Under the pieces are notes generated by a model that searched no databases, was not told the origin of the DNA, and saw only the letters and a list, made by a program, of their open reading frames with translations. From Corynebacterium gottingense (GTDB lineage Bacteria; Actinomycetota; Actinomycetes; Mycobacteriales; Mycobacteriaceae), in assembly GCF_003693265.1 (NCBI RefSeq), contig NZ_RDRE01000001.1, positions 62,001 to 126,000 on the forward strand: a DNA stretch of 64,000 nucleotides, in the 5' to 3' direction. The position numbers and the translations under genes were made by a program. Below, piece after piece: positions 51,276 through 59,404 of the stretch. The first letter of the stretch is position 1. Each line of letters opens with the position of its first letter.

Positions 51276-52816
51276 GGCGCGCGACCACCCGTGCCGTCGG
51301 CGCGTGCGCCGTCGTTGCGTTGGCCGCGTCGCTGGGCGGCTGCGGCAGCGCGAGTGGCGACCAGGGCGACGACGGCACCCTCAACGTCGTCGCGTCCACC
51401 TCGATCCTCGCGGACGTGGTGAGCAACGTTGCGGGCGACGATGCGACCGTGACTTCGCTGATGGGACGCGGGGTCGACCCGCACACCTACGAACCGAGTC
51501 TGCACGCCACCCGCGACATCGCCTACGCCGACGCCGTATTCACCAACGGCCTGCTCCTCGAGCCGCAATCGCTGTCCCACACCATCGACTCCACCGTCCG
51601 CGAAACGGTGCCCGTCGTGCCGGTCGCGGAGCAAGCGCAGCGCTACGGGTTCTCGCCAATCCCGCTCGTCGAGGACGCCAGCCTGGACACCGTGTGGCTC
51701 GGCCTCCGTGTGGACACCGGCAAGTCCCTGCCACCAACCGGGGTGACGGAGCTTTCGCTTATCGACGCCCACGGCCCCGGCAATGCCTACGCCTTCATCC
51801 TCGGCACCTTCGGCACCCCCGAGGTGGTGTTCGATTCCCACGACGGCATTGACACCAAGGACTCGACGGTGCTGCCCGTCGACGCGCACACCCACGTCAG
51901 CTGGGCGTTCTCCGAGCCAGGAGTGTACGAGCTGACCATGCGCGGTGAGGTTCGTGACTCCGTGGAAGATGCGGCAACCCGCGGCGAGGCCGAGGACACG
52001 TTCACGGTGGTCGTCGGCCAGGACCCGGCCCAAGTGACGCCCGGAAAAACGGTGCTGGACCAGGGGCACGTGGACATCACCACCACGCTCCGCGACGGCG
52101 AGACCCGCCTCACCCTGCGCGACGACGATCTGGGCGACCTCGACCCGGCCGACGCCGTGATCGCGGTGCCGACGACCACGCTGCAGCCCGTCCCGCCGGA
52201 GCGCGCCTTCCGTTTCCTGGGCAACCCCGGGGAGGAGACCTACCTGCTGCCGCAGGCGGTGCTGGGCAACCACGTCCACGGCGAGCTGGACCCGCACTTC
52301 TGGCACGACGTTGCTGCGGTGAAAGCCGTGGTCAAGGTGGTGCGCGACGAGCTCAGCACCGCCGACCCCGCCCACGCCGAGGACTACGCCCGCAATGCCA
52401 CCGCGTACCTCGCACAGCTGGACGCGGCGGACCAGAGGATGCGGCAGGCGGTGGAGCGCATCCCGGAAGCGAACCGCAACCTGGTGACCACCCACCACGG
52501 CTACTCCTACCTGGGCGCGGCCTACGGGCTGCGCATCGCCGGGTTTGTCACGCCGAACCCCAGTATCGAGCCGAGCCCCCGCGACGTCATCGCCTTTACC
52601 CGCACGCTGGAAAACCTGCACGTCCCCGCGGTCTTTCTGGAACCACAGCTGGAAGGCAGCAGCAGCGTGCTCACGGAGACGGCGGCGCACCTGGGAATCC
52701 AGGTCTGCCCGATCTGGGGCGACACCCTCGACCCGCCGGGGGAGGGGCCCGCGGATACGTATGTGCACTTTGTGGAAGAAAACGCGGCGTCGATAAGCAC
52801 TTGCCTTGCGCCATAA
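51272..52816 (+). CDS. Anchored-repeat ABC transporter substrate-binding lipoprotein with inserted wall-repeat domain
   Basis: A 514-residue cluster-9 metal-binding protein, against about 300 for MntA/ZnuA. The lipobox is LGGC. The N-lobe has VVASTSILADVVSNVAG and H71 in GVDPHTYEPS. The second metal His, H342 in GELDPHFWHD, is 271 residues further on, against 64 in this strain's MntA, because about 200 residues are inserted. The insert holds a complete wall-repeat domain with H206-T-H208-VSW and FSEPGVYEL, plus the start of another (VLDQGHVDITTTLRDGE). H334 and H336 (NHVHGE) directly precede H342. The third site is H408/H409 (THHGYSY). A His at the third position suggests zinc. Confidence 0.88.
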   Translation: MRRATTRAVGACAVVALAASLGGCGSASGDQGDDGTLNVVASTSILADVVSNVAGDDATVTSLMGRGVDPHTYEPSLHATRDIAYADAVFTNGLLLEPQSLSHTIDSTVRETVPVVPVAEQAQRYGFSPIPLVEDASLDTVWLGLRVDTGKSLPPTGVTELSLIDAHGPGNAYAFILGTFGTPEVVFDSHDGIDTKDSTVLPVDAHTHVSWAFSEPGVYELTMRGEVRDSVEDAATRGEAEDTFTVVVGQDPAQVTPGKTVLDQGHVDITTTLRDGETRLTLRDDDLGDLDPADAVIAVPTTTLQPVPPERAFRFLGNPGEETYLLPQAVLGNHVHGELDPHFWHDVAAVKAVVKVVRDELSTADPAHAEDYARNATAYLAQLDAADQRMRQAVERIPEANRNLVTTHHGYSYLGAAYGLRIAGFVTPNPSIEPSPRDVIAFTRTLENLHVPAVFLEPQLEGSSSVLTETAAHLGIQVCPIWGDTLDPPGEGPADTYVHFVEENAASISTCLAP

Positions 52817-52831
52817 GAAAGGAACCCTGAC

Positions 52832-53749
52832 ATGAAACTTCAACTTGCAGCCCTCACCCTCGCCGCGGCGACCGCGCTCGCGCCCGTTGCTGGCGCGCAG
52901 GGGATGGACAATGACCCCGCGCTGCAGCAGACGGTGCGCAACGACGAGGCGATCGCGCCCGCCGGCGAGCAGGCCGTGATCTCCGCGGGCCACGTCGACC
53001 TCGGCGCGACCTTCGATGGCGACGAGCTCATCTTCCTCGCGCGCGACGATTCGCAGGACCCGCCCGTGTGGCGCAGGCTTAACGACGTCGTCTTTCAGGT
53101 CTCCGACGACGCCAAACAGACCCTGCCCGACACTGGGGCCTTCGACTTCACCGGCGCGGGCGCGGGCGATGACGTGTGGGTGATCCCGCAGACCGAGGTG
53201 CAAGGCGTGCCCTGGCTGGGGTGGAATACGCAGTCGCCGTCGCTGCTGGAGCGCTCCTCAAACGGCGTGAGCCTGGAGTTCGGCGGGCACGAGGGCGACG
53301 GCGACTTCTCGCTTTTCCTGCAGCCGGGCGGGTTCCACGAGCCGCAGCTGCTGTGGTCCTCGCGCGAAGACGGCACGCAGCCGATGTGGGTGGAGCCGAA
53401 CACGCACACCCACGCCAACTGGGTGTTTACCCAGCCGGGCGTGCAGCTGGTGGGCGTGCGCGCCGTGGTGAAGGACAACGAGGGCAACACCCACACCGAC
53501 GAGGAAGTCGTGCGCATCGCGGTGGGCAGCGATACCGACCCCGCCGAGGCGCAGGCGGCCGAGTTCTCCGGCCCGTGGCGCGGGGCCGAAAATGGCGCCG
53601 AGAACGAGGCCACGGACGGCGCTGCGGATGCTGCCGCGGGCTCATCTGCTGGCAGCAACGCCGGGCTCCTCGTCGCCCTGGGGATTGGCGTGCTCGTCGT
53701 CGCGCTGGTGGCCCTGTTGGTCGTGCGTTCGCGGAAGGGGCGCGCGTAA
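52832..53749 (+). CDS. Membrane-anchored single wall-repeat (choice-of-anchor M) protein
   Basis: A 305-residue exported protein with a signal peptide (cleavage near AGAQG, about residue 22). One wall-repeat domain follows: VISAGHVDLGATFDGDELIF, VWVIPQTEVQGVPWLGWNTQ, H192-T-H194-ANW and FTQPGVQLV. An acidic/Ala linker leads to one C-terminal helix (LLVALGIGVLVVALVALLVV) and a basic tail (RSRKGRA). There is no LPxTG, so it should remain membrane-bound. AGAAAGGA lies upstream. Its TAA overlaps the ATPase ATG by one base. Confidence 0.85.
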   Translation: MKLQLAALTLAAATALAPVAGAQGMDNDPALQQTVRNDEAIAPAGEQAVISAGHVDLGATFDGDELIFLARDDSQDPPVWRRLNDVVFQVSDDAKQTLPDTGAFDFTGAGAGDDVWVIPQTEVQGVPWLGWNTQSPSLLERSSNGVSLEFGGHEGDGDFSLFLQPGGFHEPQLLWSSREDGTQPMWVEPNTHTHANWVFTQPGVQLVGVRAVVKDNEGNTHTDEEVVRIAVGSDTDPAEAQAAEFSGPWRGAENGAENEATDGAADAAAGSSAGSNAGLLVALGIGVLVVALVALLVVRSRKGRA

Positions 53750-54561
53750 TGGCCGCGAGCAGTCAAGATGCGCTGATTCGGGTCTCGGGACTTAGCGCCG
53801 GGTACCCGGGGCGCGCAGTATTCGACGGCGTTGACCTGGACATTCTGGGCGGACAGTTTGTCGGACTGCTCGGGCCGAACGGGGCGGGCAAAACGACGCT
53901 GCTGCGCGCCATGCTTGGCCTGATCCCTGGCGCGCGCGGCACGGTGCGCGTCGCCGGGCGCACCGGCGCGCAGGTGCGCAAGGCAGTGGGGTATGTCCCG
54001 CAGCGTCACGACGTGGCCTGGGATTTTCCCATCGACGTCGCGTCCGCGGTGCTCAACGCCACGTTGGACCTGCGGCCCTGGTACACGCGCGCGGGTGCCG
54101 CGGAGCGCGACGCCGTCGCGGACGCCCTGGACAGCGTCAACCTCACCGAGCTGTCCGCGCGCCCCATCGCGGACCTCTCGGGCGGGCAGCGCCAGCGCGT
54201 TCTGGTCGCCCGCGCGCTCGTGCGCAAACCCCGGGCCCTCTTCCTCGACGAGCCGTTCACCGGCCTGGACATCCCGTCCACCGAGCAGCTGCTCGCCCTG
54301 TTCCGCGAGTTGGCGGGCCACGGCATCTCCATCGTCATGTCCACGCACAACATCGTCGAGGCCGTCGATTCCTGCGACCGCCTCATCCTCTTCCGCGGCG
54401 GGGTCGTGGCCGACTCGGCCCCCGGACAGCTGTGCGACACCCAACCGTGGATGGACACGTTTGGGGTTGGGCCGTCCTCGCCCTGGCTGGCCGCCTTGCA
54501 GACGCACGTACGGAACCAGCCACACCAACCACACCGTGCCAAGGAGGCCACGCATGCTTGA
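53749..54561 (+). CDS. Anchored-repeat-type metal ABC transporter ATP-binding protein
   Basis: A 270-residue ATPase. Walker A is GPNGAGKTT, then VGYVPQRHDVAWDFPIDV as in Zn/Mn importers, signature LSGGQRQRVLVARAL, Walker B ALFLDEPFTGLD and MSTHN for the H-switch. A His/Pro/Gln-rich tail of about 15 residues (NQPHQPHRAKEATHA) is unusual. It overlaps the preceding stop (TAATG) and the following permease start. Confidence 0.92.
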   Translation: MAASSQDALIRVSGLSAGYPGRAVFDGVDLDILGGQFVGLLGPNGAGKTTLLRAMLGLIPGARGTVRVAGRTGAQVRKAVGYVPQRHDVAWDFPIDVASAVLNATLDLRPWYTRAGAAERDAVADALDSVNLTELSARPIADLSGGQRQRVLVARALVRKPRALFLDEPFTGLDIPSTEQLLALFRELAGHGISIVMSTHNIVEAVDSCDRLILFRGGVVADSAPGQLCDTQPWMDTFGVGPSSPWLAALQTHVRNQPHQPHRAKEATHA

Positions 54562-55432
54562 GATTGGTTTCCTGCAGTTCCTCGCTGACGTGGCCAACCC
54601 GCAGCTCGCGTTCCTGCCCCGCGCGCTCCTGGCGGCGGTGCTGGCCTCGGTGTTGTGCGCCGTGGTCGGCTGCTTCGTGGTGCTGCGCGGGATGGCGTTC
54701 ATCGGCGACGCGGTCGCCCACGCGGTCTTTCCGGGGGTGGCCATCGCGTTCGCGCTCCACGCCTCGGTGCTGCTCGGCGGGGCTGTGGCCGGGGCGGTCG
54801 TCGCCGTCGTGATCGCCGTGCTGTCGCAGCGCAGGACGATCAAGGAGGACGCGATCATCGGCATCGTGTTCGCCGCGGCGTTCGCGTTTGGGTTGGTGAT
54901 TATTTCGCGGGTCGAGGGCTACACGGCGTCGTTAAGCGCATTTCTTTTTGGCTCCCTGACTGGCGTAAGCGTGCGCGACCTGTGGGTGAGCGGCGTGACC
55001 GGCGCGGTGATCATTGCGCTGGTTGCGGCGCTGCGGCCGTGGCTTACCGCGGTGGCGCTGGACCGCGAGACCGCACGTGCGATGAACCTGCCCGTGGCCG
55101 CGCTCGACCTGGTGCTCTACCTGTGCGTGACCGCTGCCGTGGTGATTTCGGTGCAGACCATTGGCAACATCCTGGTCATCGCGCTGCTGGTCACGCCCGC
55201 GTCCGCCGCGCGCCTGTTCACGGACAACCTGGAGACGATGATGGTGCTGGCCGCGCTGATCGGCATCGTCGGCAGCGTCCTCGGCGTGTGGCTGGCCTGG
55301 TCCTTCGACTCGCCGACCGGTGCGACCATCGTCCTGTGCGTGACCGCGATCTTCGGGTTGAGCTGGCTGTTCGCGCCGCGCCGCGGGGTGCTGCGCGCGC
55401 CGGGCCGGGCGCCGCGTAAGGAGACCGTCTAG
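54554..55432 (+). CDS. Anchored-repeat-type metal ABC transporter permease
   Basis: A 292-residue family-9 permease with about eight or nine helices. The diagnostic segments are VLRGMAFIGDAVAHAVFPGVAIA, EDAIIGIVFAAAFAFGLVII and TIGNILVIALLVTPASAARL. AAGGAGG precedes ATG 54554, which overlaps the ATPase gene end by 8 bp. The stop at 55432 abuts the ATG of the next gene, so the six-gene locus has no gap longer than 15 bp. Confidence 0.93.
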   Translation: MLEIGFLQFLADVANPQLAFLPRALLAAVLASVLCAVVGCFVVLRGMAFIGDAVAHAVFPGVAIAFALHASVLLGGAVAGAVVAVVIAVLSQRRTIKEDAIIGIVFAAAFAFGLVIISRVEGYTASLSAFLFGSLTGVSVRDLWVSGVTGAVIIALVAALRPWLTAVALDRETARAMNLPVAALDLVLYLCVTAAVVISVQTIGNILVIALLVTPASAARLFTDNLETMMVLAALIGIVGSVLGVWLAWSFDSPTGATIVLCVTAIFGLSWLFAPRRGVLRAPGRAPRKETV

Positions 55433-57922
55433 ATGCGACTGCTCAGACTCATCGCCGCGGCGGCGCTCGTTGTTGCCAGCTCTCCGGTGGCTGCCGCAGC
55501 CGAGCTGACCGACACTGGCCACGTGCCTGGCGATACCGGCTTCGGCGTCGACCTGCCGGCCGATACCCCGTGGGCAGGCCGCGACGGCAAGACGCACCCC
55601 TGCGCAGGCCGCAAGCTGCTCTATCACTCCCACAACGACGCGCTCTACGGCACCCGCGTCGGCGGGGACCTCACCGTCATGGCAGTGGACGGGCAGCAGG
55701 TCGTAAACCAGGACGATGTCTGCTTCCGCCTGCCGCGCGACGCCGATCCGGACGGCAACGAGGTCTCCCGCATCCAGATCCCGGACGACGGCTCGCTCGA
55801 CTTCCTTGGTCAGCCCGGCGATACCGTGTGGCTCGCACCGCAGTCCGTGGACTGGGCCGACAACTGGCGCCCCATCTGGTCGGGTCTCGGCGCCTTCGAT
55901 CCCGCCCACGAGGGCGACCCGTCCGCCATCCCCAGCAACTTCGAGGACGACCTCATGCACTTCGACCTCACAGACATCGAGGGGCCCGGCGACGTGCACA
56001 TCTTCTTCAAAAATGCCATCTCGCCCGCGGAAATCGTCTTCAACAGTGCCGACCCGCAGGCCCGCACGGTCGACTACGAAGTCGGCGCGCACGGCCACTT
56101 CAACTGGGCTTTTTCCAAGCCCGGCATCTACGCCTTGACGTGGCAGGGCAGGGCCTCGCTTATCGACGGCACGCCGCAGCACACCAAGCCCATCACCCAA
56201 TACTGGCTCGTCGGCGATGACGGCGATGTGGGCCTGGCCGACGGCACCACCACCGAACTGCGCAAAGTGACCAACTACGTTGGCGGCGACCCGGGGCAGG
56301 GCGTTGAGGACGGCGGTGCTGGCGCGGAAGCTGGCACCGGTGGCACCGGCGAGAGCGCGCCGCTGACCACGGTGCAGCTGCTTCCGCAGGAAGGCGAACC
56401 CAGCCAAGAACCCAGTCAAGAACCCGATGACGGCTCCGCGTCGGGCGGGGGTGCGGTGGCGTCGACAAGCGAGCAGCCCAGCGCGACGCGACCGGACGAG
56501 GGGCGCTGCGAGGCGGCGCGCGCACTGCGCACCAAGCCGGAGGCGTTGATCAGTGCTGGTCACATGGATATGGGGCTGGTGGATGACGGCGGCATTGGGG
56601 CGAAGCTCATCGATGACAGTGATCCGCGCTCGCCGACCCCGCGTGACTCCGGCACGTTCCTGTTCGAGGTGCCCGACGCGGCGAGAACTCAGATCCCGGC
56701 GAACTTCCGCGCAAGCTTCCCCGGCGAACCCGAATCAATGTGGGTGCTGCCACAGGCGCAGGTGAAGGGCCTGCCGTGGCTCGGGTTTTCCACGACGCGG
56801 CTGACGCAGGACAGCTTGGCACCAGGCAGCAACGTGAAGGTGACCATGAAGGATGTGGAAGGCCCCGGGCGGATCTTCTCCTGGCACGAGTCGCTCGGTG
56901 GCACGACACTGGAGCTCGATTCCGGTGACGCTGCGACCGCGCTGGAGTACGGGGTCAACGACCACGACCACCAGGCGTTCGGCTTTACCAAGGACGGCCT
57001 CTACTCCGCGACGTTCCGCTTCGAGGGCACCGCCAGCTCGGGCGAGGCGTTCTCGAAGGAGCTGACCGCGGCGTTTGCCGTGGGCGACTCCGCAGTGGCG
57101 CAGGCGAAGGAGTACGCGTCGAGCGGGTACGCATCGCTTGACGACACCGACTGTGCCAATACCAGCGACGAGCCCGGCGCCGATTCTGGTGCCGGCAGCT
57201 CGGACACGTGGGTGGGGGCCCTGGCCAAGGGGATCCGCTCCGTGGACAAGGAGTTTGGCGCCTTCGGGGAGAAAGCAGGGCCGTTCTTCGCGCACCTGCG
57301 TGGTGGGGGCAAGGATGCCGTCGCGACGACGTCGCTGAAGCCGCCGGCACCACAGCTGACGTCGCCGAAGCCGCCGGCACCGGCTCAGAGTGCTCCCAGC
57401 AGGCGGGGAAGTGGCGCGGCCGCCCCGACACGCGAGCATCGGGTTAGCGCCTCCGCCGGCGGCAGGGGCTCCGTTGGCGGCAAGGGCTCGGAGAGCGCGA
57501 GCAGTGCTCCGCGCAAGAAGGCGGGCACCACTCCCCAGGGCAAGTCGGCGCCGAAGAAGCAGAAACCGACGAAGCAGACAACACCGAAGAAGCAAACAAC
57601 GACGCCCGCGAAGCCTGACCACGGCTCCGGCGAAAAGACCACCGGCAGCGGTTCCGGTGGGATCGTGTCCTCCTTCGACGGCACGAAGCCGAAGCGCGGA
57701 AGCGACAGCGATGGTGATAGCGGCGAGGATGCAGCGCAGGCGCAGGTCGCGACCTCGCAGGGCATGACCGCCAGCGGCTTCTGGGGAGGACTCATTCTCG
57801 GCGTGGGCCTGATGGCTCTGCTCGGCGGCATCGTGCTCTTCACGGCGGCGGCGAAGATGCTGCGGCACGCCCCGAAACCGGGGAGCTCCAGCGCGGACGC
57901 GGCGGAATCGTCGGGAGTGTAG
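55433..57922 (+). CDS. ABC transporter-associated two-repeat wall protein with long linker and C-terminal anchor
   Basis: An 829-residue exported protein with a signal peptide (about 1-22, VAAAAE). Domain 1 (about 22-290) has a Cys pair (THPCAGRK and DDVCFRL), then H220-G-H222-FNW and FSKPGIYAL. Domain 2 (about 360-570) has MWVLPQAQVKGLPWLGF, then H511-D-H513-QAF and FTKDGLYSA. A 200-residue Lys/Pro/Ser/Thr-rich linker (KKQKPTKQTTPKKQTTTP) that could span the cell wall leads to one C-terminal helix (GLILGVGLMALLGGIVLF). There is no LPxTG. This matches the family of ABC-transporter-associated repeat proteins that accompanies these transporters. Confidence 0.85.
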   Translation: MRLLRLIAAAALVVASSPVAAAAELTDTGHVPGDTGFGVDLPADTPWAGRDGKTHPCAGRKLLYHSHNDALYGTRVGGDLTVMAVDGQQVVNQDDVCFRLPRDADPDGNEVSRIQIPDDGSLDFLGQPGDTVWLAPQSVDWADNWRPIWSGLGAFDPAHEGDPSAIPSNFEDDLMHFDLTDIEGPGDVHIFFKNAISPAEIVFNSADPQARTVDYEVGAHGHFNWAFSKPGIYALTWQGRASLIDGTPQHTKPITQYWLVGDDGDVGLADGTTTELRKVTNYVGGDPGQGVEDGGAGAEAGTGGTGESAPLTTVQLLPQEGEPSQEPSQEPDDGSASGGGAVASTSEQPSATRPDEGRCEAARALRTKPEALISAGHMDMGLVDDGGIGAKLIDDSDPRSPTPRDSGTFLFEVPDAARTQIPANFRASFPGEPESMWVLPQAQVKGLPWLGFSTTRLTQDSLAPGSNVKVTMKDVEGPGRIFSWHESLGGTTLELDSGDAATALEYGVNDHDHQAFGFTKDGLYSATFRFEGTASSGEAFSKELTAAFAVGDSAVAQAKEYASSGYASLDDTDCANTSDEPGADSGAGSSDTWVGALAKGIRSVDKEFGAFGEKAGPFFAHLRGGGKDAVATTSLKPPAPQLTSPKPPAPAQSAPSRRGSGAAAPTREHRVSASAGGRGSVGGKGSESASSAPRKKAGTTPQGKSAPKKQKPTKQTTPKKQTTTPAKPDHGSGEKTTGSGSGGIVSSFDGTKPKRGSDSDGDSGEDAAQAQVATSQGMTASGFWGGLILGVGLMALLGGIVLFTAAAKMLRHAPKPGSSSADAAESSGV

Positions 57923-57962
57923 GCGCGATTTGGTGTTTTGGCAGGGGACCGACTAACGTACG

Positions 57963-58130
57963 ACGCGAAGTTTGAACGGGTGAAAACCCGTGCTCAAGTT
58001 TCACCGAAGACCGTCGGTCACTCTGCCATCGCAGAGTCGAAGGAATCCCACTCCAGGGATCGGCCCACGCAGGAGAAACGTGGCTTGCCTTTCAGGGTGC
58101 CTCGTGCTTCTGCACGGGGCATTTTTCTTT
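57963..58130 (+). promoter_or_regulatory. Ribosomal protein L10-type leader with attenuator
   Basis: The rplJ leader has several hairpins (ACGGGTGAAAACCCGT; CTCTGC-CATC-GCAGAG; CCACG/CGTGG). It ends in a textbook terminator: GTGCCTCGTGC (58097-58107), TTCT loop, GCACGGGGCAT, then TTTTCTTT, about 80 nt before the gene. GAAGACCGTCGGTCA upstream resembles the kink-turn region of L10 leaders, which bind L10(L12)4. The 285-bp gap holds no gene. Confidence 0.78.
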
Positions 58131-58207
58131 GGGACGTGTGAGCGTCGAGAAGCGAAATGCTCCGGGCGGATTGAAGGATATGAAGAATTGGAAGGAGGCG
58201 TGTGTAC

Positions 58208-58729
58208 ATGGCTAACCCGAAGAACGAGCAGGAGCTCAAGGTTCTGAAGGAGAAGTTCGAGGCAGCTAGCTCGATCGTGCTGACTGAGTACCGTGGCCTG
58301 ACCGTTGGTCAGCTGCAGGAACTGCGCGGTGAGCTCGGCTTCGACGTCGAATACCACGTCGCCAAGAACACCCTCATCAAGATCGTTGCTAACGAGCAGG
58401 GCATCGAGGGTCTCGACGATCTTCTTGTCGGCCCGACCGCTATCGCCTTTATCAAGGGCGAGGCTGTCGACGCTGCGAAGGTCATGAAGAAGTTCAACAA
58501 GGATCACGATGCTTTCGTGATCAAGGGCGGCTACATGGATGGCAACGCCATCGATGCCGCTCAGGTTGACGCCATCGCCGAGATGGACAACCGCGAGACC
58601 ACTCTTGCAAAGCTCGCTGGTGCCTTCGAGGGCTCCTTGGCAAAGGCCGCCGGCCTGTTCCAGGCTCCGGCGTCCAAGACGGCCCGCCTTGTCGCTGCAC
58701 TGCAGGACAAGCAGGACGACGCTGCATAA
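58208..58729 (+). CDS. rplJ: 50S ribosomal protein L10
   Basis: A 173-residue L10. [20 protein letters not shown] and [13 protein letters not shown] are in the N-terminal domain, and [17 protein letters not shown] binds rRNA. The C-terminal helix that binds L7/L12 dimers is [11 protein letters not shown]-like ([15 protein letters not shown]). ATG 58208 gives the standard MANPK start, with AAGGAGG 9 nt upstream; GTG 58202 is a weaker option. It is regulated by the upstream attenuator. Confidence 0.97.
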   Translation: MANPKNEQELKVLKEKFEAASSIVLTEYRGLTVGQLQELRGELGFDVEYHVAKNTLIKIVANEQGIEGLDDLLVGPTAIAFIKGEAVDAAKVMKKFNKDHDAFVIKGGYMDGNAIDAAQVDAIAEMDNRETTLAKLAGAFEGSLAKAAGLFQAPASKTARLVAALQDKQDDAA

Positions 58730-58793
58730 CGCGAACTAACTACACACACCAAACATTCGGGCCAAAGCGCCCACAAACAGAAAGGATGCCATT

Positions 58794-59183
58794 ATGGCTA
58801 AGCTGTCCAAGGACGAGCTCATTGAGCAGTTCAAGGAAATGACCCTCATCGAGCTTTCCGAGTTCCTGAAGGAATTCGAGGAGGTCTTCGACGTCACCGC
58901 TGCTGCACCGGTTGCTGCTGTTGCTGCCGCTCCGGGCGCTGCTGGCGACGCTGCTGCTGAGGAAGAGAAGGACGAGTTCGACGTCGTGCTCGAGGACGCG
59001 GGCGCCAAGAAGATCGGTGTCATTAAGGCTGTCCGCGAGATCGTCTCCGGCCTGGGCCTGAAGGACGCTAAGGAAATGGTCGAGGGTGCTCCGAAGGCCA
59101 TCCTCGAGGGCGCAAACAAGGACGACGCTGAGGCTGCAAAGGCCAAGCTCGAGGAGGCTGGCGCAAAGGTCACCCTCAAGTAA
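58794..59183 (+). CDS. rplL: 50S ribosomal protein L7/L12
   Basis: A 129-residue L7/L12. The N-terminal dimerisation domain has [20 protein letters not shown], an Ala-rich hinge follows, and the C-terminal domain has [20 protein letters not shown] and [16 protein letters not shown], which recruit translation factors. AGAAAGGA precedes the start. A terminator follows, and the gene expected next (rpoB) is not in the window. Confidence 0.98.
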   Translation: MAKLSKDELIEQFKEMTLIELSEFLKEFEEVFDVTAAAPVAAVAAAPGAAGDAAAEEEKDEFDVVLEDAGAKKIGVIKAVREIVSGLGLKDAKEMVEGAPKAILEGANKDDAEAAKAKLEEAGAKVTLK

Positions 59184-59205
59184 GAGCCTTTCGCTTCTCG
59201 ACGTC

Positions 59206-59246
59206 ACCCCCGTCCACCGGTACGAAACACCGGGGAGCGGGGGTTT
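59206..59246 (+). terminator. Terminator after rplL
   Basis: CCCCCG (59207-59212) pairs with CGGGGG (59238-59243), with an inner CCGGT/ACACCGG stem, then TTTCG. Incomplete termination would allow read-through toward distal genes. Confidence 0.75.
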
Positions 59247-59404
59247 CGCGTGTTTGGGGGGGGAGAGGGGCTGGGTTCTTTCACGTAAGTATTCGCAACA
59301 GGGGCGATTAGCTTTAAACCAGTGCAGCAACACTTTGCCTTGTATTGTGCCTAGCGAGTGGCAGCCGCGTCGCGGAGGCTGACTTGAGACTAGGGAGTGA
59401 GGCA

